From Acidobacteriota bacterium (GTDB lineage: Bacteria > Acidobacteriota > Terriglobia > UBA7540), in NCBI GenBank assembly GCA_004298155.1, contig SCRD01000014.1, forward strand, positions 1-36,912: a stretch of DNA of 36,912 bases. The letters run 5' to 3'. The notes beneath the pieces are model-generated. The model had not been told where the DNA came from and did not search any database. It saw only the letters and a program-made list of their open reading frames with translations. Both the position numbers and the translations under genes were made by a program. Shown here in pieces: positions 1 to 7,072 of this stretch. Numbering within the stretch: the first letter of the stretch is position 1; each line of letters begins with the position of its first letter.

Positions 1-2
1 AA

Positions 3-629
3 TCCTACACCATCGGCGACACCATCGTTTTAAGCCGCGGCCTGATCGACGTGCTGCCGGACGAAGCCAGCCTGGCCATGGTGCTGGCGCACGAACTGGC
101 CCATATCAAGCTGGGTGATACCGTTGACACCAAGTACGCCTTTTACGACCGTATGATGATCAGCGATGAACAGCTCCTTAATATGTTCGACTTCGCCCAC
201 AGGGCCCAGTCCGAGGAAGCCGCCGACGGGGAAGCAGTCAAACTGCTTCAAAACTCTCCCTATAAAGACAAGCTGGGTAAAGCAGGATTATTCCTGAAAG
301 CCCTGGATGAAATCGCCCCGGTAACTCCCAGCCTGTTCGGCGCACACCTGGGTTCCCGCCTGATTGATAAGCACCAGCAACTGAGGATGGCTCAACTGCT
401 GCAGGGCGCCCCGGCGCTCGATCCTAAATCGATTGACCAGATCGCCGCGCTGCCGCTCGGCGCGCGCGTCAGGGTGGACGCCTGGGACGACAGCATCCGC
501 ATGATGAAATCCAAGCCGGTCAACCTGGTCTCTGCCAAAGACAAGATGCCCTTCGAGGTGACGCCGCTGATCCCCTACCTCACCCGGTATAACGACAAGC
601 CCGAGCAGGAGCAACAGGCGCAGCGGTAG
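3..629 (+). CDS. M48-family zinc metallopeptidase, C-terminal part (5' end outside window)
   Basis: The frame is open from the first bases of the window to a TAG at 627-629, so the N-terminus is missing; a GTG at 51 is internal, because the residues before it (TIGDTIVLSRGLIDVLPDE) are typical of the segment just ahead of the M48 active site. The zinc-binding HELAH lies at about 90-104, and SEEAADGEAVKLL further on supplies the EExxD-type third ligand. M48 enzymes cleave proteins or peptides at the membrane or in the periplasm. Where this one acts cannot be told without its N-terminus. The tail is rich in Gln/Glu and looks disordered. It converges on the next gene across a GC-rich hairpin. The family assignment is good; the substrate is unknown. 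Confidence 0.85.
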   Translation, partial: SYTIGDTIVLSRGLIDVLPDEASLAMVLAHELAHIKLGDTVDTKYAFYDRMMISDEQLLNMFDFAHRAQSEEAADGEAVKLLQNSPYKDKLGKAGLFLKALDEIAPVTPSLFGAHLGSRLIDKHQQLRMAQLLQGAPALDPKSIDQIAALPLGARVRVDAWDDSIRMMKSKPVNLVSAKDKMPFEVTPLIPYLTRYNDKPEQEQQAQR

Positions 630-669
630 TTTCTACCGGCCCTGCTCGATCGTGGGAACGCGCTCCAAC

Positions 670-696
670 GCCGGCGGTTGCTAACCAGCCGCCGGC
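670..696. terminator. GC-rich hairpin between convergent genes
   Basis: GCCGGCGG (670-677) pairs with CCGCCGGC (689-696) around an 11-base loop. The hairpin sits 41 bp past the peptidase stop and about 60 bp from the stop of the opposing membrane-protein gene, where a bidirectional terminator would be expected. There is no clear T-tract on either side, so intrinsic termination is only likely. Confidence 0.45.
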
Positions 697-754
697 TGCT
701 CCACAAGACCAGAAACCTTCCGTGACCTTTCTGAACACTCTGCACTCGAAATTT

Positions 755-2497
755 CTACCTGCTCGGCGGGCCGAATTGCTTTTGTGCGCTAGGCACATCG
801 CCTGCTTCCTCAGGGTAGGGCTCCAATTTCGGCGGATGGCTGTCGGCATCCACCAGCCACACGTTGCGCCCTTTGAAATAATTAATAAGTTCCTGGTTCT
901 TCGCCGGGCCCATATCATGCGCCCAGATAACTTTTGCTGAGTCCAGGTCAGCACGATTGTAAACCCAGTCGTCAAACCCATAATCGCTCTCTGGGTTGTG
1001 GTGGACAATAGCGAGCTGGGCGCCAGCGTATCCCTTGAGTTTGTGAAGAACATCCGCCCGATTGTCATTTGAGGCCGTCAGGTAACACCAGTCAGGTATT
1101 CTGTTGTCCGCCCAGGCAGGTGCGGCCACTCGGAGAACCAGCAGCAGGATGCAGATGGAAGGAATGGCTCTGGCGATGAACAGGCCGGAGGACTTCCCGC
1201 GCCATTCGAATGATTGGACCCGGCGAATGGCAATCAGTACCAGGGCAAGAAGGGCGCATGTGGCTGGCGACGTGTAATGAGGCATGTACCAGATTGGAAG
1301 CAGGTTCGCAAGGATGACCGCCGCGGAAACTGCCGCCAGGAGCCGTGTGTTTGCACTCAATTTCCTCCAGGAAAATCCAACCGGGAGAATTCCTGCTGCA
1401 AATAAAAGTGGAAAAATGAAGACGGCCCCGAAATAAAAACTTCCCATGATGCCAAGCCTTGTCAGCGTCACCGCAACCAGGCCTGCAAACGTTTGTGTCG
1501 GCTGGTAAAATCCGTCCAGAATCTCCAGATAGACACGCCGGATGTGGGGATAGTTGTAGGCAGGAAAGGGCTTGAGCGGTTGCCAGGGGAAAATGGGTAT
1601 CGGATTGTAGGTATGCTCGAAGATAACGTAGGGGGTCTTGAAAGGGCTGCCCGTAGTGCGCCGGAAATAATAGCCCATGCCAACCAATGTGAGGGCCAGC
1701 ACTGCCACCAGTGGGACCATAGCGCCCTTCAGAGCACGGCCCAGTTCAGGCGGCTTCAGTTTCCACAGCCAGACCAGCAACGCCACGGCGACCGGAATGC
1801 AGAAAAACAGGCCTTCAAAGGGACGGCTGGTGGCCAAAATGGCAAAACCGGCGCCCATCAGCAAAGCGTTCCGTACACGATGCCCCCGCTTCAGGCGCGG
1901 CAACGCCCCCAAAACCAACGCTCCGCCAAACGCCGTCACAGCTCCGCCCCAGTAACTGTTGGCCCAGTAGTTGAATGTTCCAAAGCGAATCAGGGCCAGG
2001 AAGCCGCCCAGCAGCGCCCAGCGCTCGCCCACCCAGGCCTGCAACATCCAGGTGATGGCTGCGCACATCAGGCCGATGCTCAACCAGACGCCCCAGAACG
2101 GATGTCCCATCAAAGCCTGACCCAAAGCCATGAACATTCCCTGCGCCGGCCAGTACTTGGACGTATAAGTCGGATGCCAGAGGATGGCGGAGTTTTCGAA
2201 ATGCATCCACATGGGGCTGGTGGGATTAGTAAGCCGTCCGTGGGCAAAGGTGTCCGATAGCAGCAGGTAGCCAAACTCATCGCTGACACCCGGCACAGGA
2301 ACCGGAAGGATGGGAAGCAGCGCCGCCCGCAACGACATTGATGAGAGCCCAACGGTAATGATCGAAAGACCGCGCTGCCGCGCCAGATTGCCGAAGGTCC
2401 GCTCCAAGGCTGCAAACCAGCGAGAGCCAAGGCTTGGAACCGTAAACGCTATTGCCAGCGCAACAACAACCAGCCCGGCTTCAATTGCAAGAAACAT
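755..2497 (-). CDS. polytopic membrane protein, GT-C-like glycosyltransferase ('gene B')
   Basis: This 580-residue protein has about ten hydrophobic segments. A loop after the second of them carries an acidic pair (SDEFGYLLLSDTF, about residue 72) followed by Trp/His-rich sequence. This layout is that of GT-C enzymes such as GT39/ArnT, which move sugars from polyprenyl-phosphate donors on the outer face of the inner membrane. A soluble tail of about 90 residues follows the last membrane segment. The ATG at 2497 has an AGGAG 6-7 bases upstream. It is the only complete copy of this gene here: pieces of relatives lie at 5285-5330, 11080-11169 and 12361-12445. Enzymatic activity is inferred from architecture; acceptor and donor are unknown. 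Confidence 0.7.
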   Translation of the reverse strand: MFLAIEAGLVVVALAIAFTVPSLGSRWFAALERTFGNLARQRGLSIITVGLSSMSLRAALLPILPVPVPGVSDEFGYLLLSDTFAHGRLTNPTSPMWMHFENSAILWHPTYTSKYWPAQGMFMALGQALMGHPFWGVWLSIGLMCAAITWMLQAWVGERWALLGGFLALIRFGTFNYWANSYWGGAVTAFGGALVLGALPRLKRGHRVRNALLMGAGFAILATSRPFEGLFFCIPVAVALLVWLWKLKPPELGRALKGAMVPLVAVLALTLVGMGYYFRRTTGSPFKTPYVIFEHTYNPIPIFPWQPLKPFPAYNYPHIRRVYLEILDGFYQPTQTFAGLVAVTLTRLGIMGSFYFGAVFIFPLLFAAGILPVGFSWRKLSANTRLLAAVSAAVILANLLPIWYMPHYTSPATCALLALVLIAIRRVQSFEWRGKSSGLFIARAIPSICILLLVLRVAAPAWADNRIPDWCYLTASNDNRADVLHKLKGYAGAQLAIVHHNPESDYGFDDWVYNRADLDSAKVIWAHDMGPAKNQELINYFKGRNVWLVDADSHPPKLEPYPEEAGDVPSAQKQFGPPSR

Positions 2498-2860
2498 CCA
2501 TAGCTCCTGTCATCTGGAGTATCCAGCCGTCTAATCCGTCGAGTTAAAGATTGCCGTCACTCTCCGGGACCATTTTACGGATGTCCTCCGTGGCGATTGC
2601 TGCGCTCGGATTCGTCAAATGATTATAAAGGACGTTCATCTCGTCACGGCAAGCAACTTTCCAGCCGTGCCTGGCAACAAGCATCGCAGCCAGCGGAGCG
2701 CCAGACGGCATCCTGCATGAGCCGATATGATATTTCTGCAGAAGAAATAACGTCTCATTTTGGGGGCAATAAATGTGGGCAGAGCCAGACAGAACGCCTC
2801 CCGGCTTATAGACGTCCGGCCTGCCGATCCGGAGAAAATATTGCTCACCCGATTGGCACA
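2455..2860. repeat. left copy of a diverged direct repeat flanking the plus-strand cassette
   Basis: This stretch aligns with 5285-5693 at a constant offset of 2833 bp and no indel between about 2477 and 2826. The start of gene B (2497 against 5330) and the stop of gene A (2544 against 5377) coincide exactly. Identity is roughly three quarters by eye. The repeat covers the last ~100 codons of gene A, the 46-bp A-B spacer and the first ~15 codons of gene B. Confidence 0.8.
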
Positions 2861-2861
2861 A
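2544..2861 (-). pseudogene. C-terminal remnant of a gene A paralogue
   Basis: About 100 codons open to a TAA stop match the C-terminus of the intact gene at 5377-6990. Shared pieces include YxPGGVL, KYHIxSCxMPSxAPL, MLxAxxGWKVAxRD and TNPxAxIxTEDIR, all in the same order and spacing. Everything encoding the membrane part is absent. Upstream of about 2880 the similarity fades into the leader of the plus-strand cassette. Substitutions are conservative and the frame is uninterrupted, which suggests the copy diverged as a working gene before it was truncated. I see no ribosome-binding site for the fragment, so it is probably not expressed alone. Confidence 0.8.
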
Positions 2862-2896
2862 CTGCCTGCAAAGACATCATATTGAGGCCCACGGCG

Positions 2897-2925
2897 TTCC
2901 TGGCCTGCACGCCGCATGCTATACT
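2897..2925 (+). promoter_or_regulatory. possible promoter of the GT2/flippase cassette
   Basis: An extended -10 (TGC-TATACT, hexamer 2920-2925) lies 17 bp after a weak -35 (TTCCTG, 2897-2902). It would start transcription near 2932, about 100 bases before the GT2 start codon. It rests on sequence match alone. Confidence 0.35.
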
Positions 2926-3030
2926 ACTCCGCCGTGAGGCCTTCCGGCCCTGCGGGTGCGCCGGTCACGATGTTCTGGCACACCTTTTTTCACAGCGTGG
3001 CCCACCCGAAAGCGGGCTTTGGTATACAGG

Positions 3031-4179
3031 ATGGATGTGGAACTCAGCATCATCATGCCCTGCCTGAATGAGGCCCAGACCCTCGCAAGCTGCATCCGCA
3101 AAGCCCAGGATTATCTCCAGCGCTCCGGCGTGAGTGGCGAGATCGTGGTTGGCGACAACGGTTCAACCGACGGCTCCCAGGAAATTGCAAGGAACCTTGG
3201 GGCGCGCGTAGTTGACATTCCCGTCCGCGGTTACGGCGCGGCCCTTTGCGGGGCCGCCATTGCCGCGCGCGGACGCTACTGCATCATGGGCGATTCCGAT
3301 GACAGCTACGACTTTGGAAACCTCGACGGCTTTGTCGAAAAGCTCCGCGAAGGCAGCGATCTTGTAATGGGCAACCGCTTCAGAGGCGGCATCAAGAAGG
3401 GGGCCATGCCGTGGAAGCACCGTTACATTGGCACGCCCATCCTTTCAGCCATCGGAAGAAATTTTTTCCACTCGAATGTAGGAGATTTCAACTGCGGCCT
3501 GCGGGGGTTCTCAAAGGACGCCTTCCGCCGCATGGACCTGAGGACGACGGGGATGGAATTTGCCAGCGAGATGGTGGTGAAAGCCAGCCTGCTGCGCATG
3601 AAGATCAACGAAGTGCCCACAATGCTCTCGCCCGACGGGCGCAACCGTCCGCCCCACCTGAGGTCATGGCGCGACGGCTGGCGGCATCTGCGCTTTCTCC
3701 TCATGTACAGCCCGCGCTGGCTCTTCCTCTATCCCGGGGCGTTAATGTTCCTGGTGGGGCTGGCGGTGGCTGTCATCCTGCTTCCGGGACCGATTGTCAT
3801 CAACGGCATCACCTTTGACGTCCACACTCTTCTCTATGCCTTCATTGCCACGCTGCTCGGCTTTCAGTTCGTCGCCTTCGCCGTCTTCACCAAAGTTTTC
3901 GCCATCACTGAGGGACTGCTTCCGCACGACCCCCGCCTCGCCAGCATCTTTCGGTGGGTCACACTGGAAACAGGACTGGTGGTCGGCGGCCTGTTGATCG
4001 CCTTCGGCATCGGCGGCTCCATTTTTGCCGTGTCGCACTGGGCCGGCGAGAGCTTTGGGCCCCTTGACCCCGACCGCATGCTGCGCATTGTCATGCCCGC
4101 GGTCTTCTCCGTTGCCCTCGGCGTCCAGATCGTCTGCAGCAGCTTCTTCCTCAGCATCCTGGGCCTGAGGCGGCACTGA
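3031..4179 (+). CDS. GT2 family glycosyltransferase, dolichol-phosphate-mannose-synthase-like, with membrane tail
   Basis: The protein has 382 residues. The N-terminal half is a GT-A fold: LSIIMPCLNEAQTL at the start, GDNGSTDGS around residue 46, and MGDSDDSYDF as the DxD-type metal/nucleotide-sugar site. The motif DFNCGLRGF follows, as in DPM1/GtrB-like transferases that make polyprenyl-phosphate sugars. From about residue 240 there are four hydrophobic segments, so the enzyme is membrane-anchored with its catalytic domain in the cytoplasm. The ATG at 3031 is chosen because the family motif starts five residues in; a longer in-frame start at 2956 would add a basic, unrelated leader. The flippase-like gene overlaps it by one base. 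A role in charging lipid carriers for the GT-C enzymes nearby is inferred. Confidence 0.85.
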   Translation: MDVELSIIMPCLNEAQTLASCIRKAQDYLQRSGVSGEIVVGDNGSTDGSQEIARNLGARVVDIPVRGYGAALCGAAIAARGRYCIMGDSDDSYDFGNLDGFVEKLREGSDLVMGNRFRGGIKKGAMPWKHRYIGTPILSAIGRNFFHSNVGDFNCGLRGFSKDAFRRMDLRTTGMEFASEMVVKASLLRMKINEVPTMLSPDGRNRPPHLRSWRDGWRHLRFLLMYSPRWLFLYPGALMFLVGLAVAVILLPGPIVINGITFDVHTLLYAFIATLLGFQFVAFAVFTKVFAITEGLLPHDPRLASIFRWVTLETGLVVGGLLIAFGIGGSIFAVSHWAGESFGPLDPDRMLRIVMPAVFSVALGVQIVCSSFFLSILGLRRH

Positions 4180-5168
4180 TGACTCGCCGGCGCTCGTTCC
4201 TGCTGGTGCTTTCCTTCCCCCTCAGCGCGCTCCTGATCGCCATCCTGATCAAGGTCGGCAAGATCGACCTGCATGGCACATTGCAGCAATTGCACGCCGT
4301 CCGCGGTCCCGCATTCGCCACCCTGGTTATATTGACCGGCGTGCACGTGTACCTCTCCAACCTGAAATGGCGGAAAATAGATGCGGCTCTGCGGCGGTCC
4401 TCTGATTCCGCCCTTTCAGGCGCGGCGTCGTTCGCCTTCACAAGCGCAGGTGTTGCATTAGGCCAGGTTTTGCCGGTCCAGGTCAGCATGTCGGCTGCCC
4501 GCACATTTGGAACCTATTTTTACGGAAGTCCGTTGAAGCGCGGAACCGCCGGCACGCTCTTCGAGCAGAGTTTTGATGTATTAATTGTCGCTTTCCTGGC
4601 CGTGGCCTCCGCGGTTACATGGCTTTTCGGGTGCGGAGGCATGATCTGGACAGCCTCCGCAATTGTGATGGGGATTTTCGCCCTTCTGGCGGTGGGCCCG
4701 TCGATTCGAACCATTCGGCGGTTGACCTCATACACTTCAACCAGGAAAGCGCCACAAAATCGCATCCTGAAAAGACTTTCTGATCTCGAGCAGTCGGGAT
4801 TTCTGGATGTTGGATTGGCCCGCCAGTTAATGCTGCTTTCCGCCGCGCGTTATGTCATTCAGGTAATCATGGCAGGCCAGGTGGCCAAAGCAGTGGGCGC
4901 TCACATTCCGCTGTGGCACCTGGCCGCCACGATACCCTTTGTGACCATGGCATACGCACTTTCGATAACTCCGGGCGGCATCGGAGTCAATGAAATCGGG
5001 TACGCGGTTGTGCTGCACCTGTTTGGAACACCAGTTGCCATAGGCGCGCCATGGGCGCTCGAAAACCGGGTCCTGGTTGCCACGTCGTGCTTTGTGGTGG
5101 CCGCATGTGGGCTGGTTTTCTTCTTTATCGGGAAGGTCATTACACAACGCAGGCACGAAGCAATGTAG
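4179..5168 (+). CDS. flippase-like membrane protein (lysylphosphatidylglycerol synthase TM-region family, UPF0104)
   Basis: This protein has 329 residues with about eight hydrophobic segments. The signature SITPGGIGVNEIGY near residue 265 is the conserved 'PGGxGxxE' of the LPG-synthase membrane domain/AglD-like family. Members move lipid-linked substrates across, or act with glycosyltransferases at, the inner membrane. No soluble aminoacyl-transfer domain is present, so it is not an MprF synthase. Its ATG overlaps the stop of the GT2 gene (TGATG, 4177-4181), implying translational coupling. The pair probably works together on a lipid-linked sugar. The substrate is not deducible. Confidence 0.8.
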   Translation: MTRRRSFLLVLSFPLSALLIAILIKVGKIDLHGTLQQLHAVRGPAFATLVILTGVHVYLSNLKWRKIDAALRRSSDSALSGAASFAFTSAGVALGQVLPVQVSMSAARTFGTYFYGSPLKRGTAGTLFEQSFDVLIVAFLAVASAVTWLFGCGGMIWTASAIVMGIFALLAVGPSIRTIRRLTSYTSTRKAPQNRILKRLSDLEQSGFLDVGLARQLMLLSAARYVIQVIMAGQVAKAVGAHIPLWHLAATIPFVTMAYALSITPGGIGVNEIGYAVVLHLFGTPVAIGAPWALENRVLVATSCFVVAACGLVFFFIGKVITQRRHEAM

Positions 5169-5202
5169 GACAATCTGATCCATCAAAGGCTGAAGCGTTT
5201 GT

Positions 5203-5285
5203 TATGTCCGTCAGGAGAGAAATACCGATCTATCGCCCTCTGTGGCCATGCCTTTGTACAACGCCGGGAAATCCATCCGCGCCGC
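5203..5285 (+). pseudogene. fragment of the N-terminus of another GT2 gene
   Basis: The plus strand at about 5242-5285 encodes VAMPLYNAGKSIRAA, which fits the opening beta strand and nucleotide-binding loop of GT2 glycosyltransferases. An ATG at 5204 begins MSVRREIPI in a different frame, so at least one frameshift separates them. The similarity stops where homology to gene B begins on the other strand. This looks like a third gene of the plus-strand cassette, cut off at a recombination join. The piece is short, so the call is tentative. Confidence 0.4.
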
Positions 5286-5330
5286 GCCAGTGCAGAGGAT
5301 GAACAGGCCGGCTTCAATTGCAGGAAACAT
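5285..5330 (-). pseudogene. N-terminal remnant of a gene B paralogue
   Basis: Read on the minus strand from 5330 this gives MFPAIEAGLFIL, against MFLAIEAGLVVV at the start of intact gene B. The 46-bp leader with its ribosome-binding-site region is also matched. After about 15 codons the frame shifts and similarity is lost. It lies directly downstream of intact gene A, in the position gene B holds relative to the gene A remnant at 2544-2861. Confidence 0.7.
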
Positions 5331-5693
5331 CCAAAGCCTCTGTCATCTGGCAGATTCAGCCTTCTACCCAGCCGCGTTAACGATTACCGTCTTTCTTCGG
5401 GGCCGGTGTTCGGATGTCTTCCGTCGAGATTCCTGCGTTCGGGTTCGTCACACGCCCAATGAGGACGCTTATCTGGTCACGATAAGCTACTTTCCAGCCG
5501 GGCATGGCAGCAAGCATCGTAACCAGCGGAGCGTTGGACGGCATCAGGCATGAATCAATATGATATTTCCGCAGCAGAAACATCGTCTCACTCTGCGGGT
5601 AATAAATGTGGAGATAGTCAAGCAGAACGCCGCCCGGCTCATAGATATCCGCCCTGCCGTCGATGAAGACCTTCTGGCCGAGCGTTTCAATCA
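5285..5693. repeat. right copy of the diverged direct repeat
   Basis: This is the partner of 2455-2860 in the same orientation. Here the gene A part (5377 onward) belongs to a complete gene, and the gene B part is only a stub. The two copies enclose about 2.4 kb containing the GT2 and flippase-like genes on the plus strand. Confidence 0.8.
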
Positions 5694-6990
5694 GGTAGCC
5701 TCCCCAGTCGTCAAAGTTGAGCAGGCGCCCATTCACAGGATGTTCGCGAAGGTAGCGGACCGCGCCCGTGGGGTTCCACAATTCCACGCCCGCCTGCAGC
5801 CTGGCCCGTGACGGAAACAGGAATACGATCGCCGCGCAGGCCGCAGCCATCACCGCGGCGTTCAGCGCGTAACGTTCCCTTCCCAGGCCCGCCTTGCCCA
5901 GCCACTCCGCCAGCACCAGGGCGAGAAGCGGAGCAAACACCGGAACGAACATCAGCATGAACCGGGCATGAAGAACAGTTTCAGCAGCGGCGAAAAGCAG
6001 CAGCGCTAATTCCGCAACCTGAAGCTTCCGGCGGGTGATCAACTGCCCCGTCACAAACAGCAGCAAAAGAACAAGAAACCATTGCCCGTAGAAACGGCTG
6101 AAATCCAGCATATGCCATTCCGGAACCACTCGAGGGATCATTGGCATGAAGACGGTCATCTGCAGCGGATAGGCCGCCAGGTGCGTGCCATAGGGAGTAA
6201 TGGTGCAGGCCACCAGGCAAAGCAGGAAGATCATGGCCAGGCGCCTGCGGTCGTTCGGCTTCCAGGCGGTTGACTCCAGGTGTTCAAGCCGAAATTCCCG
6301 CAAGCCGGCCAGCCAATACACGCCGATGGCCACGAAACCCAGCACAAACGTCCCGTGCGTGTTGACCCACACCATGAAGAGGGGAGGGAGGATCCAGAGG
6401 GCCCGCCGATGCCCCTGGCGAAACCTCTCCAGGCTGATCAGCGTCACCACCAGAAATGCGGAGCCCAATAGCTGCGGGCGCATGCTGAATGGCAAAGAAG
6501 CCAGCGGCAGCAGCAGCGCGCAGGCCAGAAAAGCGGCTTTCACGCTTCCGCTTCTCAGCCAGGCGTAGTAATAAAGCAGCAGCAGAATTCCGCCCGATAA
6601 GGCAGCCAGCAGAACCATGAGGGCGTGCATCCTTCCCAACCCCCAGACAACCGCGATGAGGACTTCCCCCAGCCACTGGTCAGCAATCCATGGATTGCCA
6701 TAGGCCGTGAACGAATAGAAATCCTGCGTCGGCCAGGCGTGGTTCGCTAAGATCCACTTGCCCGCCGCCAGGTGCCACCACATGTCGCCTTCAAAGCAGT
6801 AAGCGGAATAGACATGCTGGTGCAACGAGGCATTCATCAGGTTCCAATACCGGTCCAGGCAAGCACCGGCCACCAGCAAAATGCCCAGCAAAACAGGAAA
6901 AGAAAATATTCTGCGAGCAAGCGTGGAAGCCAATGGCTGCCGGATTGTTTCAGTGGAATTCGCGGTCTGCATGGTCTGCGATCGCGGCAT
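5377..6990 (-). CDS. polytopic membrane protein of GT-C-like architecture ('gene A')
   Basis: The protein has 537 residues with about ten hydrophobic segments. An early loop has GDMWWHLAAGKWIL then PTQDFYSFTAYGNPW and ADQWLGE, an acidic/Trp-rich pattern I recognise from uncharacterised GT-C-like proteins of glycan clusters. A soluble tail of about 110 residues includes FIDGRADIYEPGGVLLDYLH and KYHIDSCLMPS. An alternative ATG lies at 6972; neither start has a clear ribosome-binding site. The tail is duplicated as the remnant at 2544-2861. It probably transfers or helps transfer sugars on the periplasmic side; that is inference. Confidence 0.65.
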   Translation of the reverse strand: MPRSQTMQTANSTETIRQPLASTLARRIFSFPVLLGILLVAGACLDRYWNLMNASLHQHVYSAYCFEGDMWWHLAAGKWILANHAWPTQDFYSFTAYGNPWIADQWLGEVLIAVVWGLGRMHALMVLLAALSGGILLLLYYYAWLRSGSVKAAFLACALLLPLASLPFSMRPQLLGSAFLVVTLISLERFRQGHRRALWILPPLFMVWVNTHGTFVLGFVAIGVYWLAGLREFRLEHLESTAWKPNDRRRLAMIFLLCLVACTITPYGTHLAAYPLQMTVFMPMIPRVVPEWHMLDFSRFYGQWFLVLLLLFVTGQLITRRKLQVAELALLLFAAAETVLHARFMLMFVPVFAPLLALVLAEWLGKAGLGRERYALNAAVMAAACAAIVFLFPSRARLQAGVELWNPTGAVRYLREHPVNGRLLNFDDWGGYLIETLGQKVFIDGRADIYEPGGVLLDYLHIYYPQSETMFLLRKYHIDSCLMPSNAPLVTMLAAMPGWKVAYRDQISVLIGRVTNPNAGISTEDIRTPAPKKDGNR

Positions 6991-7016
6991 TCAGGAAAGG
7001 AGACAATGCCCTTCTA

Positions 7017-7036
7017 ATTATATAACGGCCGTTATA
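7017..7036 (-). promoter_or_regulatory. perfect palindrome overlapping a TATAAT box upstream of gene A
   Basis: TATAACGGCCGTTATA (7021-7036) is a perfect 16-bp palindrome. On the minus strand a consensus -10, TATAAT, occupies 7017-7022 and overlaps its edge. No good -35 is visible at the proper distance. The layout suits a repressor or activator site controlling gene A, whose start codon is at 6990. Confidence 0.4.
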
Positions 7037-7072
7037 CCGGGCGATAGCCGCCGCACCCCGAAAGGTCCCAAT

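Noticed and set aside
1493-2260. 255-codon plus-strand frame
   Set aside because: It is antisense to gene B and its Gln/Arg/His-rich composition has no recognisable fold.
3015-3030. TGGTATACA as an extended -10 for the GT2 gene
   Set aside because: Transcription would begin at or after the start codon at 3031, so it cannot serve this gene as annotated.
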